NCBI GenBank assembly: GCA_036480335.1
Contig: JAZGGH010000157.1
Coordinates: 1-26,025, forward strand
Direction of reading: 5' to 3'
DNA: 26,025 bases
From: JAZGER01 sp036480335
GTDB lineage: Bacteria > Pseudomonadota > Gammaproteobacteria > DSM-19610
This document shows positions 7,583 to 16,462 of this stretch, piece after piece (the first letter of the stretch is position 1; each line of letters begins with the position of its first letter). A program made the translations under genes and the position numbers. The notes under the pieces are model-generated. The model was not told the DNA's origin. It saw only the letters and a program-made list of their open reading frames with translations, and ran no database searches.

Positions 7583-8734
7583 CTACACTAACATCTGCAA
7601 TATCGTTATTGCAGCCGAATCACCATTATACGCTGCCTGTAACCGCCTGGCTGCCTGATCGAAGGCCTGCATCTGTTCTTCAGCCGCAGGTGTTTCCAAC
7701 AGGCGCAAAACCTCAGCAGAAATCGCCTCTTCAGTAGCAGCCGATTGAATAAATTCTCGCACAAGCGGCTGTGTTGTCAAATGATTTGGCAGTGATACAT
7801 GCTTTACCCTGATGAGGCGTTTAAGCAGAGCATAGCTTAGCGGATTCAATCGGTAAGCCACCACCATCGGGCGATTCACTAGCATACACTCAAACGCTGC
7901 TGTTCCAGACGCCATCAGTACGACATCGGCAGCTGCCATCGCAGTGGTTGACTGACCCCCATCAAGCAAGTGTATTTCGGGCAATACCTCAACAGCTTGT
8001 CGAATTCTACTGACCATTTTCTCTGACAATGTACTGGCAATCGGTAAAACAAACTGTAGCGACGAATCCTGCTGTCGGCAGATCTGCGCAACCATCACAA
8101 AGGTCGATAATAATGATTCAATTTCACTGCGGCGACTGCCCGGTAACAGAGCCACACAGGGAGATCCCGGCTTCATGCCAAGTAAGCTTTTCGCTTCTGT
8201 TTTTTCAGGGTACTGGCCCAGCACGTTTAACTGTGGATGGCCAACGCAGCTAACCGGGATCGAATGCTGTTCGTATATCTCGGTTTCAAACGGAAACAAT
8301 GTCAGCATCCTGTCGATGCTTTTGCCAATTGAACAAATACGGTAACCACGCCAGGCCCAGATCGATGGACTGACATATTGAACTGTTTTTATCCCCTTTG
8401 CTTTCAGTCGACGCGCCACCCCCAAATTAAAATCCGGGCCATCGATACCGATAAAAATATCCGGCGGGTTAGCCAGAAGTAATTGAACAAATCGACGCCT
8501 CAAGCGAAAAATCGTGGGTAATTTGCTGACTACTTCAATCAACCCCATAACCGACAATTGCTCTGTTTCTGCAAACACTTTGCAGCCTACAGCCCGCATA
8601 GCTGGCCCTGCAATACCGCTAAACTGAATATCTACAGGGGATAATTTTCGCAGGGATTGAATTAACTGAGCGCCGAGCACATCACCGGAGGCTTCACAGG
8701 CACTCAGGCTAATGTGTAGCGGCCGATCACTCAT
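7583..8734 (-). CDS. lpxB: Lipid-A-disaccharide synthase
   Basis: Glycosyltransferase (GT19) that joins UDP-2,3-diacylglucosamine and lipid X to make the beta-1,6-linked lipid A disaccharide at the inner face of the inner membrane. At 383 aa it is almost the same length as E. coli LpxB (382). It shows the N-terminal EASGDVLGA segment (here preceded by SAC instead of the usual AG), FIGIDGPDFNLG in the acceptor domain, LPGSRRSEI in the nucleotide-sugar domain, and the MASGTAAFECML and MVVAYRLNPLS blocks. Its ATG overlaps the lpxA stop as TAATG, so translation is coupled. Confidence 0.97.
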   Translation of the reverse strand: MSDRPLHISLSACEASGDVLGAQLIQSLRKLSPVDIQFSGIAGPAMRAVGCKVFAETEQLSVMGLIEVVSKLPTIFRLRRRFVQLLLANPPDIFIGIDGPDFNLGVARRLKAKGIKTVQYVSPSIWAWRGYRICSIGKSIDRMLTLFPFETEIYEQHSIPVSCVGHPQLNVLGQYPEKTEAKSLLGMKPGSPCVALLPGSRRSEIESLLSTFVMVAQICRQQDSSLQFVLPIASTLSEKMVSRIRQAVEVLPEIHLLDGGQSTTAMAAADVVLMASGTAAFECMLVNRPMVVAYRLNPLSYALLKRLIRVKHVSLPNHLTTQPLVREFIQSAATEEAISAEVLRLLETPAAEEQMQAFDQAARRLQAAYNGDSAAITILQMLV

Positions 8735-9528
8735 TAACGAATAATGCTACGCTGGCTCTGCTCTATAAAAAGCCGCATTCGACGCAGAGGCTCGCAGTCT
8801 TCTTCCATGCCTCGAAAACGCGCCACTGCATCTTCAAGCGACAGATCTGCCCGATACAAAAGCCGATAGGCATCCTTCAATAGCTGGATTGTTTTTTCAT
8901 CATAGCCACGCCGCTTGAGCCCTTCAATATTAATACCCCGTGGTCGGGCACGGCCCTCGCAGACAAGCACAAAAGGGGGCACATCTTTATTGATCCGCGC
9001 ACCGTAAGCAGTAAAAGCGTGTTCACCGATACGGCAAAACTGATGCACCAGCGTTGCCCCACCGAGAACGGCATAATCATCAACACGCACATGACCTGCA
9101 AGCGTGGTATTGTTCGCCATAATGGTATGATTACCGAGAATGCAGTCATGCGCTACATGCACATAGGCCATAATCCAGTTTTCATTACCAATACGTGTAA
9201 CGCCTGTATCCTGAATAGTGCCACGGTTAATGGTCACATATTCACGAATAGTGTTACCGTCACCGATTTCAAGGCGGGTGGGTTCATTGTCATATTTTTT
9301 GTCCTGGGGATCGCCACCTATGGATGCAAACGGATAAATTCTGTTATCACGCCCCATTTTGACAACCCCTGAAATATTGACGTGAGAGCCAATATTGCAA
9401 GCGGCACCAATCTCAACATCAGCACCTATAACAGCATAAGGGCCGATAATGACATCATCGGCTATGACTGCCCCTGAGTCGATTATTGCAGTTGGATGAA
9501 TCAAACCTCTATCTTTTGCTCGGTACAC
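8734..9528 (-). CDS. lpxA: UDP-N-acetylglucosamine acyltransferase
   Basis: First enzyme of lipid A synthesis; it transfers a 3-hydroxyacyl chain from ACP to the 3-OH of UDP-GlcNAc. The left-handed beta-helix hexapeptide repeats are clear over residues of about 11-190, followed by the helical C-terminal domain (NIEGLKRRGYD). The catalytic base is H127 in VHVAHDC (E. coli H125). At the position of E. coli G173, the acyl-chain ruler, this protein has Tyr175 (HAFTAYGARINKD). The listed start is GTG 9528, overlapping fabZ by 28 bases. A TTG at 9504 that overlaps the fabZ stop (TTGA) would give an N-terminus MIHPTAIID, like many LpxA proteins, so the start is uncertain. Confidence 0.96.
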   Translation of the reverse strand: MYRAKDRGLIHPTAIIDSGAVIADDVIIGPYAVIGADVEIGAACNIGSHVNISGVVKMGRDNRIYPFASIGGDPQDKKYDNEPTRLEIGDGNTIREYVTINRGTIQDTGVTRIGNENWIMAYVHVAHDCILGNHTIMANNTTLAGHVRVDDYAVLGGATLVHQFCRIGEHAFTAYGARINKDVPPFVLVCEGRARPRGINIEGLKRRGYDEKTIQLLKDAYRLLYRADLSLEDAVARFRGMEEDCEPLRRMRLFIEQSQRSIIR

Positions 9529-9941
9529 ATAATCTGTGCAGAAGCGACAACGGTATCATCCACCGCTGCAGTGGCATCGAAAACCCAGATGCCACGACGC
9601 ATTCTCAACAAATTCACCTGTAATACCATTTGATCACCGGGTTCCACCGGCCTCTTGAAACGCGCCTTATCAATACCAACCAAATAATACAGCGAATCCC
9701 TTTCCGCGCCTTTTTCAATACTCTGAAAAGCCAGCAAACCCGTTGCCTGCGCCATTGACTCAAGAATCAAAACACCTGGCATAATCGGTCGTTGCGGGAA
9801 ATGCCCCTGAAAATGCGGTTCATTAACAGTCACATTCTTAATGGCCGTGAGAGACTTGCCTGACTCAAAGGCAGTCACCCGATCTACCAGTAAAAAAGGG
9901 TAACGGTGAGGCAGGTGATTTAAAATTCCATTAATATCCAT
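9501..9941 (-). CDS. fabZ: 3-hydroxyacyl-[acyl-carrier-protein] dehydratase
   Basis: Dehydrates 3-hydroxyacyl-ACP in fatty acid elongation; it competes with LpxA and LpxD for the same substrate, which explains its place in the lipid A operon. The hot-dog fold motif is intact: LPHRYPFLLVDRV, then HFQGHFPQRPIMPGVLILES with H47 and E61 as the catalytic pair. I chose ATG 9941 (146 aa) because MDINGILNHLPHRYPF matches the family N-terminus. The open frame extends upstream to 10022 and would overlap lpxD, with no family similarity in the extra 27 residues. Confidence 0.95.
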   Translation of the reverse strand: MDINGILNHLPHRYPFLLVDRVTAFESGKSLTAIKNVTVNEPHFQGHFPQRPIMPGVLILESMAQATGLLAFQSIEKGAERDSLYYLVGIDKARFKRPVEPGDQMVLQVNLLRMRRGIWVFDATAAVDDTVVASAQIMCTEQKIEV

Positions 9942-9987
9942 GCGGTTTATATGATCTCGGTAATGGTTTGAATGATTGTGACTATCA

Positions 9988-11001
9988 CTACATAGTGCCT
10001 TTAACTTTGCCCTCTTTGGCAATCGAACGAAAGTATTTATCCAGATGTTTCAATCTTACCGCAGTCTTTCGCCAAAGCGTATTCGGCATAATCGGTGTTC
10101 CTGACGAATAAATACCGGCACGCTTAATAGAATGCGTCACCATCGACATACCGGTAATCGTGACGTGATCTGCAATCTCAAGATGACCGACAATCCCTAC
10201 GCCCCCAGCCAGTTGGCAGTAGGCACCAATGATGGCGCTGCCCGATATACCGACACAACCGGCAATGACCGTATGCTCACCAATCACCACATTATGCGCA
10301 ATCTGAACCTGATTATCGATTTTAACGCCATCACCAATCAGGGTCGGATCAATAGCGCCTCTATCAATTGTCGAATTGGCTCCAATGGAAACATCGTTGC
10401 CGATGATAACACTGCCCAGTTGTGGCACAGTTTTCCAACCATCATCAAGCCGTACAAAACCGAAACCATCGCTGCCGATCACCGCACCCGATTTGATCAC
10501 AACCCTGTCACCAATCGCCCCTGTTAATACAGTAACGCCAGCATTGAGAATACAATTCTGCCCAATACTAACACCGGAACCAATAAAACAACCCACACCC
10601 AGGCGAGTATTTTTTCCTATGCGGACATCTCCCTCAATCACCGTATTCGCGCCTATCGAACAGCCTGAATCAATGCCGACAAGCGGATCAACAATGACTG
10701 AAGGATGAACACCTTGTTGCCATTGTGGCTGTTGCTCAAATAGCCGGGCAGCATCGGCATAAGCCGAATAAGGATTTTCACAGACAATCGCCGTAACCGG
10801 ACAGTTAGCTGCATCCCGGTCACCCAGAATAACTGCCGATGCATTAGTCGTAGCGAGATACCTACGATATTGTGAGCTCGCAAGAAAGCTCAGACAACCT
10901 TCGCCAGCATTTTGTAACGTTGCGATGCTAGCAAGTTCTATATTGCCATCACCGGTATAGTTAGCTCCGAGCTGTCTGGCAAGAGATGCCACAGTCACCA
11001 T
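9988..11001 (-). CDS. lpxD: UDP-3-O-(3-hydroxyacyl)glucosamine N-acyltransferase
   Basis: Third step of lipid A synthesis: adds the second 3-hydroxyacyl chain to the 2-amino group of UDP-3-O-acyl-glucosamine. At 337 aa it matches the family (341 in E. coli). An N-terminal uridine-binding domain (about 1-98) precedes a left-handed beta-helix of hexapeptide repeats (about 99-300) and a C-terminal ACP-binding helix. The catalytic His is H236 in VQIAHNVVIG. The SDGFGF (177-182) and YSSGTPIMPN motifs are typical. It lies 19 bases after skp and 46 bases before fabZ. Confidence 0.97.
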   Translation of the reverse strand: MVTVASLARQLGANYTGDGNIELASIATLQNAGEGCLSFLASSQYRRYLATTNASAVILGDRDAANCPVTAIVCENPYSAYADAARLFEQQPQWQQGVHPSVIVDPLVGIDSGCSIGANTVIEGDVRIGKNTRLGVGCFIGSGVSIGQNCILNAGVTVLTGAIGDRVVIKSGAVIGSDGFGFVRLDDGWKTVPQLGSVIIGNDVSIGANSTIDRGAIDPTLIGDGVKIDNQVQIAHNVVIGEHTVIAGCVGISGSAIIGAYCQLAGGVGIVGHLEIADHVTITGMSMVTHSIKRAGIYSSGTPIMPNTLWRKTAVRLKHLDKYFRSIAKEGKVKGTM

Positions 11002-11020
11002 AATAAAATTTTCCGCAGAT

Positions 11021-11521
11021 CTATTTCAGTTTTTGCATAACCTGAGTTGTCACATCCACTGCATCGCTGGCATAAATAACACCCTGACCCAGAATCAGGT
11101 CATAACCCTTCTCCTTTGCCAGAGATTCTATAGCTTCATACACCTGCTTCTGAAACTTGGCGAGAATTTCGTTCTGGCGCAGGTTCAAATCATCCTGAAA
11201 CTCATCACTAATACGCTTCATATCTCGTCTTTTTGCGAGGATATCACGCTTCAGCTTACTGGCTTCGTCTTCACTCATTACCGCAGTATCACGACTTAAC
11301 TTATCTTCCATTTCGCGGAGATTTTTTTGCAAACTCACCAGCTTCTTTCGACGCGGCTCAAATTCTGATTCAATTTTTTTCTGAATTGTTTTTGTTTGCG
11401 GCGCTTCATTCATTAATTTAACGGCGTCTACATAACCAATTTTTGTTTCAGCAACAGCGACTGACTGACTGCCAATCAGAAAACAGGCAGTAATAACAGA
11501 CAATAAATTTGGAATTCTCAT
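11021..11521 (-). CDS. skp: Periplasmic chaperone Skp/OmpH
   Basis: Holdase chaperone that carries unfolded outer-membrane proteins across the periplasm to the Bam complex. A signal peptide is visible (MRIPNLLSVITACFLIG to AVA-ET, cleavage near residue 24). It is followed by TKIGYVDAVKLMNEAPQ and a long charged coiled-coil region (about 45-125) that forms the tentacles. At 166 aa it is close to E. coli Skp (161). The ribosome binding site AGGAG lies nine bases upstream of the ATG. It sits between bamA and lpxD as in E. coli. Confidence 0.95.
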   Translation of the reverse strand: MRIPNLLSVITACFLIGSQSVAVAETKIGYVDAVKLMNEAPQTKTIQKKIESEFEPRRKKLVSLQKNLREMEDKLSRDTAVMSEDEASKLKRDILAKRRDMKRISDEFQDDLNLRQNEILAKFQKQVYEAIESLAKEKGYDLILGQGVIYASDAVDVTTQVMQKLK

Positions 11522-11576
11522 TTCATTTTTCTCCTGGGTACTCTACATAATTCAATAAGGTTATAGCAAAGGTTCA

Positions 11577-13865
11577 TCAGAATGGCACACCAATTGTAAA
11601 CTGGAATAGCCGCGTCTCATCACCGGGTTTATCATTTAATGGTTCAGCCAGGCTTATAGCAAAAGGACCTATGGGTGACAACCAGACAGCTGACACACCG
11701 ACAGATGTGCGTAACCCATCAACATCAAAAGCATTGGCACTGGTAAATACGTTACCGGCATCAAAAAACACACCCAACCGTAAAGCATTTGTTTTCTCAA
11801 CGAAAGGTGGCGGAAACAGGATTTCAGCGTTAAAAATCGTCCTGAAACCGGAACCAATCGGATCATTTGTATCATCTCGTGGCCCCAGAGTATTGTCGTC
11901 ATAACCGCGCACAGAACGCACACCGCCACCAAAGTAGTTTTCAAAAAATGGCAGCTTGCGAAGATCACCATAGCCATCACCAGAATTCAGTCTAGCCTTG
12001 AGAGACAGAACAAAATCTTTTGTCAAAGGAATATATTGCTGTTCCCTGACGTTCAACTTGTAATACTCCAGGTCAGAAGCAGGTAATTTTACTTCACCAC
12101 TGATACTGTGCAAACCGCCTTTGGTAGGGAAAACTCGGCGATTTCTCGTATCATGCGACCAGCTCAATGAGATGCCGTAATTGTTAAACGTACTGCCATT
12201 TTCGGCAACAAACTCTTTCACTTCTGATGACGCAAATTCCTGAACTTTTAACTTCAGGTGCTCAGCATTAATACCAAAATTTATTCGGTCATATTCATTT
12301 ATCGGAAAACCGTAATTCAAATTCCCACCAAAAGAGTCCGTTGTATAGTTGGTAATATTGGCCTCTTCAGCATCTGTGGTTCGATAGTATAGACCGAAAC
12401 CACGGCTGACACCGTCTACCGTATAATAGGGGTTCGAATAATTAAAACTGAAGATTCGGTTCACTGAGCTACTGTTAATAGCCAAACTGACATGCTTGCC
12501 TGTACCCAGAAAATTATCCTGCGTGACGCTGGCATTCAACAGTAATCCTGATGTTTGCGAAAAACCAACACCGGCAGAGATACTGGCTGAAGGTTGCTCA
12601 GCGATGGAAAAGTTCACATCCACCTGGTCGTTTGTACCTGGCACAGCCGGAGTTTCAACATTCACATCCTCGAAATATCCGAGCCGTTGTAAGCGGGTAC
12701 GTGAACGTTCAACTTGCTGATTGGAAAACCAGCCTGCTTCCATCTGCCGCATTTCCTGACGTAAGACAATATCACGCGTTTTTGTATTGCCTGCAAAATT
12801 AATTCTGCGGACATAAACCCTTTTGCCAGGATCAACAACGAAGGTCAGTTTAACTTCGTGCTTTTCTTCATCCACTTCCGGCATCATATTAATATTGGCG
12901 AAAGCGAACCCCTGACCACCCAGCTTTTTACTGATGCCGTCAATGGTTCTGGTCGCATCCTTGCGTGAAAAAACATCCCCTGCATTTGTCTGAACTTCCG
13001 GGAATAATTCTTTGGCAGGAAATTTCAGATCACCAGACAGGCGAACTTCACTCACTGTATATTTGTCACCTTCTGTAATATTGATAGTGACATAGATATC
13101 TTTCTTGTCAGGGGAAATGGAAACCTGCGTTGAATCGACATTAAAGCGAATAAAACCACGATCCTGGTAAAAAGAACGCAATGCTTCAAGATCACCAGAC
13201 AGTTTCTGCTTGGAATACTGGTCACGCTTGGTATAGAAAGACCAGAGATTGGGCGTGCTTAACTGGAAAGTCTTGAGCAGATCATCATCTTCAAAAACCT
13301 TGTTGCCGACAATATTGATCTGCCTGATTCGGGCAATCACACCTTCTGAGATATCCAGCCTGACATTGACGCGATTATCCTCTAGCGGCGTTATTTCAGG
13401 TTCGATTTCTACGGAATACTTACCCCTGGAAAAATACTGCCGCCGTAGCTCCTGTTCCACTTTATCCAGTATCGAACGATTGAAAACGCCGCCTTTGGCG
13501 AAGCCAATTTCCTTCAGCGAATCCAGTAAAGGGTCGGTTTCAAGATCAGAATTACCTTCTATCACAATATCATTAATTGCCGGCCGTTCAGTCACTGCAA
13601 TAACCAGCACATCACCTTCACGGCCAAGCTGGATATTGTGAAAATATCCAGACGCATAAAGCGCCTTAATGGATTTTTCCGATAAGGATTCATCAAACAG
13701 ATCACCGGTGGTCACCGGAAAGGCATTATAAACCTTGCCTTCAGAGATCCGCTGTAATCCTTCGATACGGATATCCTTGACAATAAATGGATCGAATGCC
13801 CAGACTACCTGCCAGAAAAACAGGCACAAAACTAACCCGAGACGTTTGAGTGTCAACATCAACAT
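11577..13865 (-). CDS. bamA: Outer membrane protein assembly factor BamA
   Basis: Core of the BAM machinery that folds and inserts outer-membrane beta-barrels. A signal peptide (hydrophobic LGLVLCLFFWQVVWA, cleavage before FDPF) precedes five POTRA domains, starting with FIVKDIRIEGLQR, over about 320 residues. A C-terminal 16-strand barrel follows. The lid-lock motif VRGY is present in GGVRSVRGYDDNTLGPRD, and the chain ends in FTIGVPF with the terminal Phe expected of a barrel signal. The open frame begins at a TTG (13880), but the ATG at 13865 gives a better signal peptide; ATG 13859 is also possible. No strong Shine-Dalgarno decides it. Located between rseP and skp as usual. Confidence 0.96.
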   Translation of the reverse strand: MLMLTLKRLGLVLCLFFWQVVWAFDPFIVKDIRIEGLQRISEGKVYNAFPVTTGDLFDESLSEKSIKALYASGYFHNIQLGREGDVLVIAVTERPAINDIVIEGNSDLETDPLLDSLKEIGFAKGGVFNRSILDKVEQELRRQYFSRGKYSVEIEPEITPLEDNRVNVRLDISEGVIARIRQINIVGNKVFEDDDLLKTFQLSTPNLWSFYTKRDQYSKQKLSGDLEALRSFYQDRGFIRFNVDSTQVSISPDKKDIYVTINITEGDKYTVSEVRLSGDLKFPAKELFPEVQTNAGDVFSRKDATRTIDGISKKLGGQGFAFANINMMPEVDEEKHEVKLTFVVDPGKRVYVRRINFAGNTKTRDIVLRQEMRQMEAGWFSNQQVERSRTRLQRLGYFEDVNVETPAVPGTNDQVDVNFSIAEQPSASISAGVGFSQTSGLLLNASVTQDNFLGTGKHVSLAINSSSVNRIFSFNYSNPYYTVDGVSRGFGLYYRTTDAEEANITNYTTDSFGGNLNYGFPINEYDRINFGINAEHLKLKVQEFASSEVKEFVAENGSTFNNYGISLSWSHDTRNRRVFPTKGGLHSISGEVKLPASDLEYYKLNVREQQYIPLTKDFVLSLKARLNSGDGYGDLRKLPFFENYFGGGVRSVRGYDDNTLGPRDDTNDPIGSGFRTIFNAEILFPPPFVEKTNALRLGVFFDAGNVFTSANAFDVDGLRTSVGVSAVWLSPIGPFAISLAEPLNDKPGDETRLFQFTIGVPF

Positions 13866-13892
13866 AGAGAATGCTACCAACCTTTGTGTTTC

Positions 13893-15263
13893 TTAACCCG
13901 AGCCTAATACACGACTCAGATCATTGTAGAAAGCAATACCCATCAACATAACCAGCAATAGAATTCCAATACGGAATCCCTGCTCCTGCGCAGCCTCTGA
14001 TAATGGCTTGCCGGTTATCCATTCAATCCCGTTATACAGCAAATGCCCGCCATCCAGTATGGGCACAGGCAACAAATTCAGTACACCAAGGCTGATACTG
14101 ACAATGGCGAGAAATTTCATAAAACTGGAAAGACCAGCCTGCGCTGAATATCCAGCGTATTGGGCAATGCTGATCGGCCCACTGATATTTTCAATCGAGG
14201 CACGACCGGTCAACATGCCCCACAAACTTTGTAGCGTTAGCACTGACATATCCCACGTCTTGGTTAATGCATTGGAGAACGCAGAGGCGGGATTATACCT
14301 GACAATAACCCGATAAGGGTTATCGTCTTGAGTGGGTGGGCGAACATAGGCACCAATACGCCCAACCGCCCCCTCTTCCTCATCTACAGCATCAGGTGTA
14401 ATCGACAGACTGAGTATATCATCGGCACGTTTTAGCCGTATAGTCATCGTTTGTTGCGGGTGGTTGCGCACAACGTCAACCCATTCGAACCAGTGGCTGA
14501 TCGGCTCGCCATTGGCTTCCATAATTTCGTCACCACTCTGCAATCCGGCTGACTCAGCAGCCCCCCCCGCAACCGTTTTATCAATGATTGCCGGCACAGT
14601 TGGCCTTGCAGGAGTAATGCCCAGGTTATGTAACAACCCGCCCTTATCGAGCACATCATCAGCGGCTTGAAAATCCATTGGCACAGATTTCTGCTGACCT
14701 GCTGTATCGCGTACCATGATTTCAATCTGCCGCCGATCCAGCACAGATTCAAGCATAACCAAACTTGTCATCTCCCAGGTCTGGACAGCTTTATCAGCCA
14801 CCATCAATAACTCATCGCCGGTTTGCAAACCTGACTGTGCGGCAATCGAATCCGGCTCAATATCGCCCACAACCGGCTTCATTCCCGGCACACCGAGAAC
14901 AAAAACCACCCAGTAAGCAAAAATGGCAAACAGGAAATTAAATGCCGGTCCGGCAAACAGAATTGCAGAACGTTTCCACAGCGCCTGGCGGTTAAACGTA
15001 CGCGAAAGATCTTCTTCGGCGACCGGCGCTTCACGTTCGTCCAGCATCTTTACATAGCCACCCAGAGGAATGGCCGAAATGGTGAATTCAGTCTGATCTT
15101 TACCAAAAACCTTCTTATACAGTGGCATTCCAAAACCAATGGAAAAACGCAAAACCTTGACACCTAACTTGCGTGCGACCCAGAAATGGCCAAACTCATG
15201 GATAGCCACAAGTACGCTAATGGCAACAATAAATGAAATAAGGGATCCTACAAAACCAGTCAT
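13893..15263 (-). CDS. rseP: Site-2 metalloprotease RseP
   Basis: Intramembrane zinc protease that cuts RseA to release sigmaE during envelope stress and also clears signal-peptide remnants. At 456 aa it is near E. coli RseP (450). The zinc motif is H22-E23-x-x-H26 in the first membrane segment (VAIHEFGHFW), and the third ligand is Asp404 in PVPILDGGHLLYN. Two tandem PDZ domains lie between (about 115-295; PGMKPVVGDIEPDSIAAQSG and then VAGGAAESAGLQSGDEI). The last transmembrane helix is near 430-446. The ATG overlaps the dxr stop as ATGA. Confidence 0.97.
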   Translation of the reverse strand: MTGFVGSLISFIVAISVLVAIHEFGHFWVARKLGVKVLRFSIGFGMPLYKKVFGKDQTEFTISAIPLGGYVKMLDEREAPVAEEDLSRTFNRQALWKRSAILFAGPAFNFLFAIFAYWVVFVLGVPGMKPVVGDIEPDSIAAQSGLQTGDELLMVADKAVQTWEMTSLVMLESVLDRRQIEIMVRDTAGQQKSVPMDFQAADDVLDKGGLLHNLGITPARPTVPAIIDKTVAGGAAESAGLQSGDEIMEANGEPISHWFEWVDVVRNHPQQTMTIRLKRADDILSLSITPDAVDEEEGAVGRIGAYVRPPTQDDNPYRVIVRYNPASAFSNALTKTWDMSVLTLQSLWGMLTGRASIENISGPISIAQYAGYSAQAGLSSFMKFLAIVSISLGVLNLLPVPILDGGHLLYNGIEWITGKPLSEAAQEQGFRIGILLLVMLMGIAFYNDLSRVLGSG

Positions 15264-16462
15264 AATAAAACAGGCCTTTCAGTTTGTTGAACAAGTTCAC
15301 TGGCAGACAGGCGAGCAGTTGCATCCGCCTGAAGCAAAGTATCGATAGCATGGACATCATCACTACCGCATTGTTCCAGTGTCTTTTCGATCACCGGCGC
15401 AATATCGGTAAAACGGATATTTTTGTCCAGAAATGCCTGTACGGCAACCTCATTCGCAGCATTCATAACCGTTGCGGCGGTACCTCCTGTCTGCCATGCC
15501 TGGTAAGCCAGAGACAGGCAGGGGAAACGCTCAAAATCTGCCGGTTGAAAATCAAGTCGTGCCACAGAAAAAAGATCCAGATGACCAACCCCGGAGGTAA
15601 TTCTTTCAGGCCAGGCCATAGCATGAGCAATCGGCGTACGCATATCGGGTAAGCCCAGTTCGCCAAGCACCGAGCCATCGGTGTATTGCACCATTGAATG
15701 AATGATGCTCTGCGGATGCAACACCACCTGCACATCGCTCACCTCCAGCCCAAACAACCAGCAGGCTTCAATCACTTCGAGCCCTTTATTCATCATGGTG
15801 GCAGAATCAACAGAGATTTTACGACCCATATCCCAGTTCGGATGCGCACAGGCTTGCTCCGGGGTTACCAGCTCAAACTGCTCCAGCGGTAGCATTCTGA
15901 AAGGTCCGCCAGACGCTGTGAGTAAAATTTTTTCAACGCCGCTGGCCTTTTCCCTGCCCGGTAAAAAGTCTTCGGGCATACACTGAAACAATGCATTGTG
16001 TTCACTGTCGACTGGCAACAATTCAGCATTGCTTGCGCGCACCTGATCCATAAACAGATGTCCGGACATGACCAGGGCTTCCTTGTTCGCCAGCAGGATA
16101 CGTTTACCACATCGGGCGGCTTCAAAAGCGGGTAACAATCCGGCAGCACCAACAATGGCTGCCATCACCATATCCACCTGCTCAAGTCCTGCCACCGTGA
16201 CGAGAGCTTCAGCACCACTGAGAACCGTTGTTTCCAGACCAGTCTGACGGATTTTCTCATCCAGCTGTTGCGCCGCATCAGCATCGACCATGACGGCATA
16301 GGCAGGATGAAATTGCTGGCATTGTTTGAACAAGCCATCAACATCCTGATTGGCAGTCAGTGCGACTACAGAATATCTATCTGGATGCCGGGCAACGATA
16401 TCCAGTGTACTGACACCAATCGACCCGGTTGACCCCAGCACAGTCAATGCAGAGAACGGCAT
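15260..16462 (-). CDS. dxr: 1-deoxy-D-xylulose 5-phosphate reductoisomerase
   Basis: Converts DXP to MEP with NADPH, the committed step of the non-mevalonate isoprenoid pathway, which feeds UppS in the same operon. The NADPH-binding motif LGSTGSIG is at 9-16. The metal-binding acids are D152 and E154 (LLPVDSEHNALFQ) and E229 (SATMMNKGLEVIE). The flexible active-site loop contains HPQSIIHSMVQY. I chose ATG 16462 because it overlaps the cdsA stop (TAATG) and gives the family N-terminus; the frame is open five codons further upstream. Length is 400 aa (398 in E. coli). Confidence 0.97.
   Translation of the reverse strand: MPFSALTVLGSTGSIGVSTLDIVARHPDRYSVVALTANQDVDGLFKQCQQFHPAYAVMVDADAAQQLDEKIRQTGLETTVLSGAEALVTVAGLEQVDMVMAAIVGAAGLLPAFEAARCGKRILLANKEALVMSGHLFMDQVRASNAELLPVDSEHNALFQCMPEDFLPGREKASGVEKILLTASGGPFRMLPLEQFELVTPEQACAHPNWDMGRKISVDSATMMNKGLEVIEACWLFGLEVSDVQVVLHPQSIIHSMVQYTDGSVLGELGLPDMRTPIAHAMAWPERITSGVGHLDLFSVARLDFQPADFERFPCLSLAYQAWQTGGTAATVMNAANEVAVQAFLDKNIRFTDIAPVIEKTLEQCGSDDVHAIDTLLQADATARLSASELVQQTERPVLL

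Noticed and set aside
9941..10022. Extended N-terminus of fabZ (start at 10022)
   Set aside because: The extra residues overlap lpxD and have no similarity to FabZ; ATG 9941 gives the normal length.
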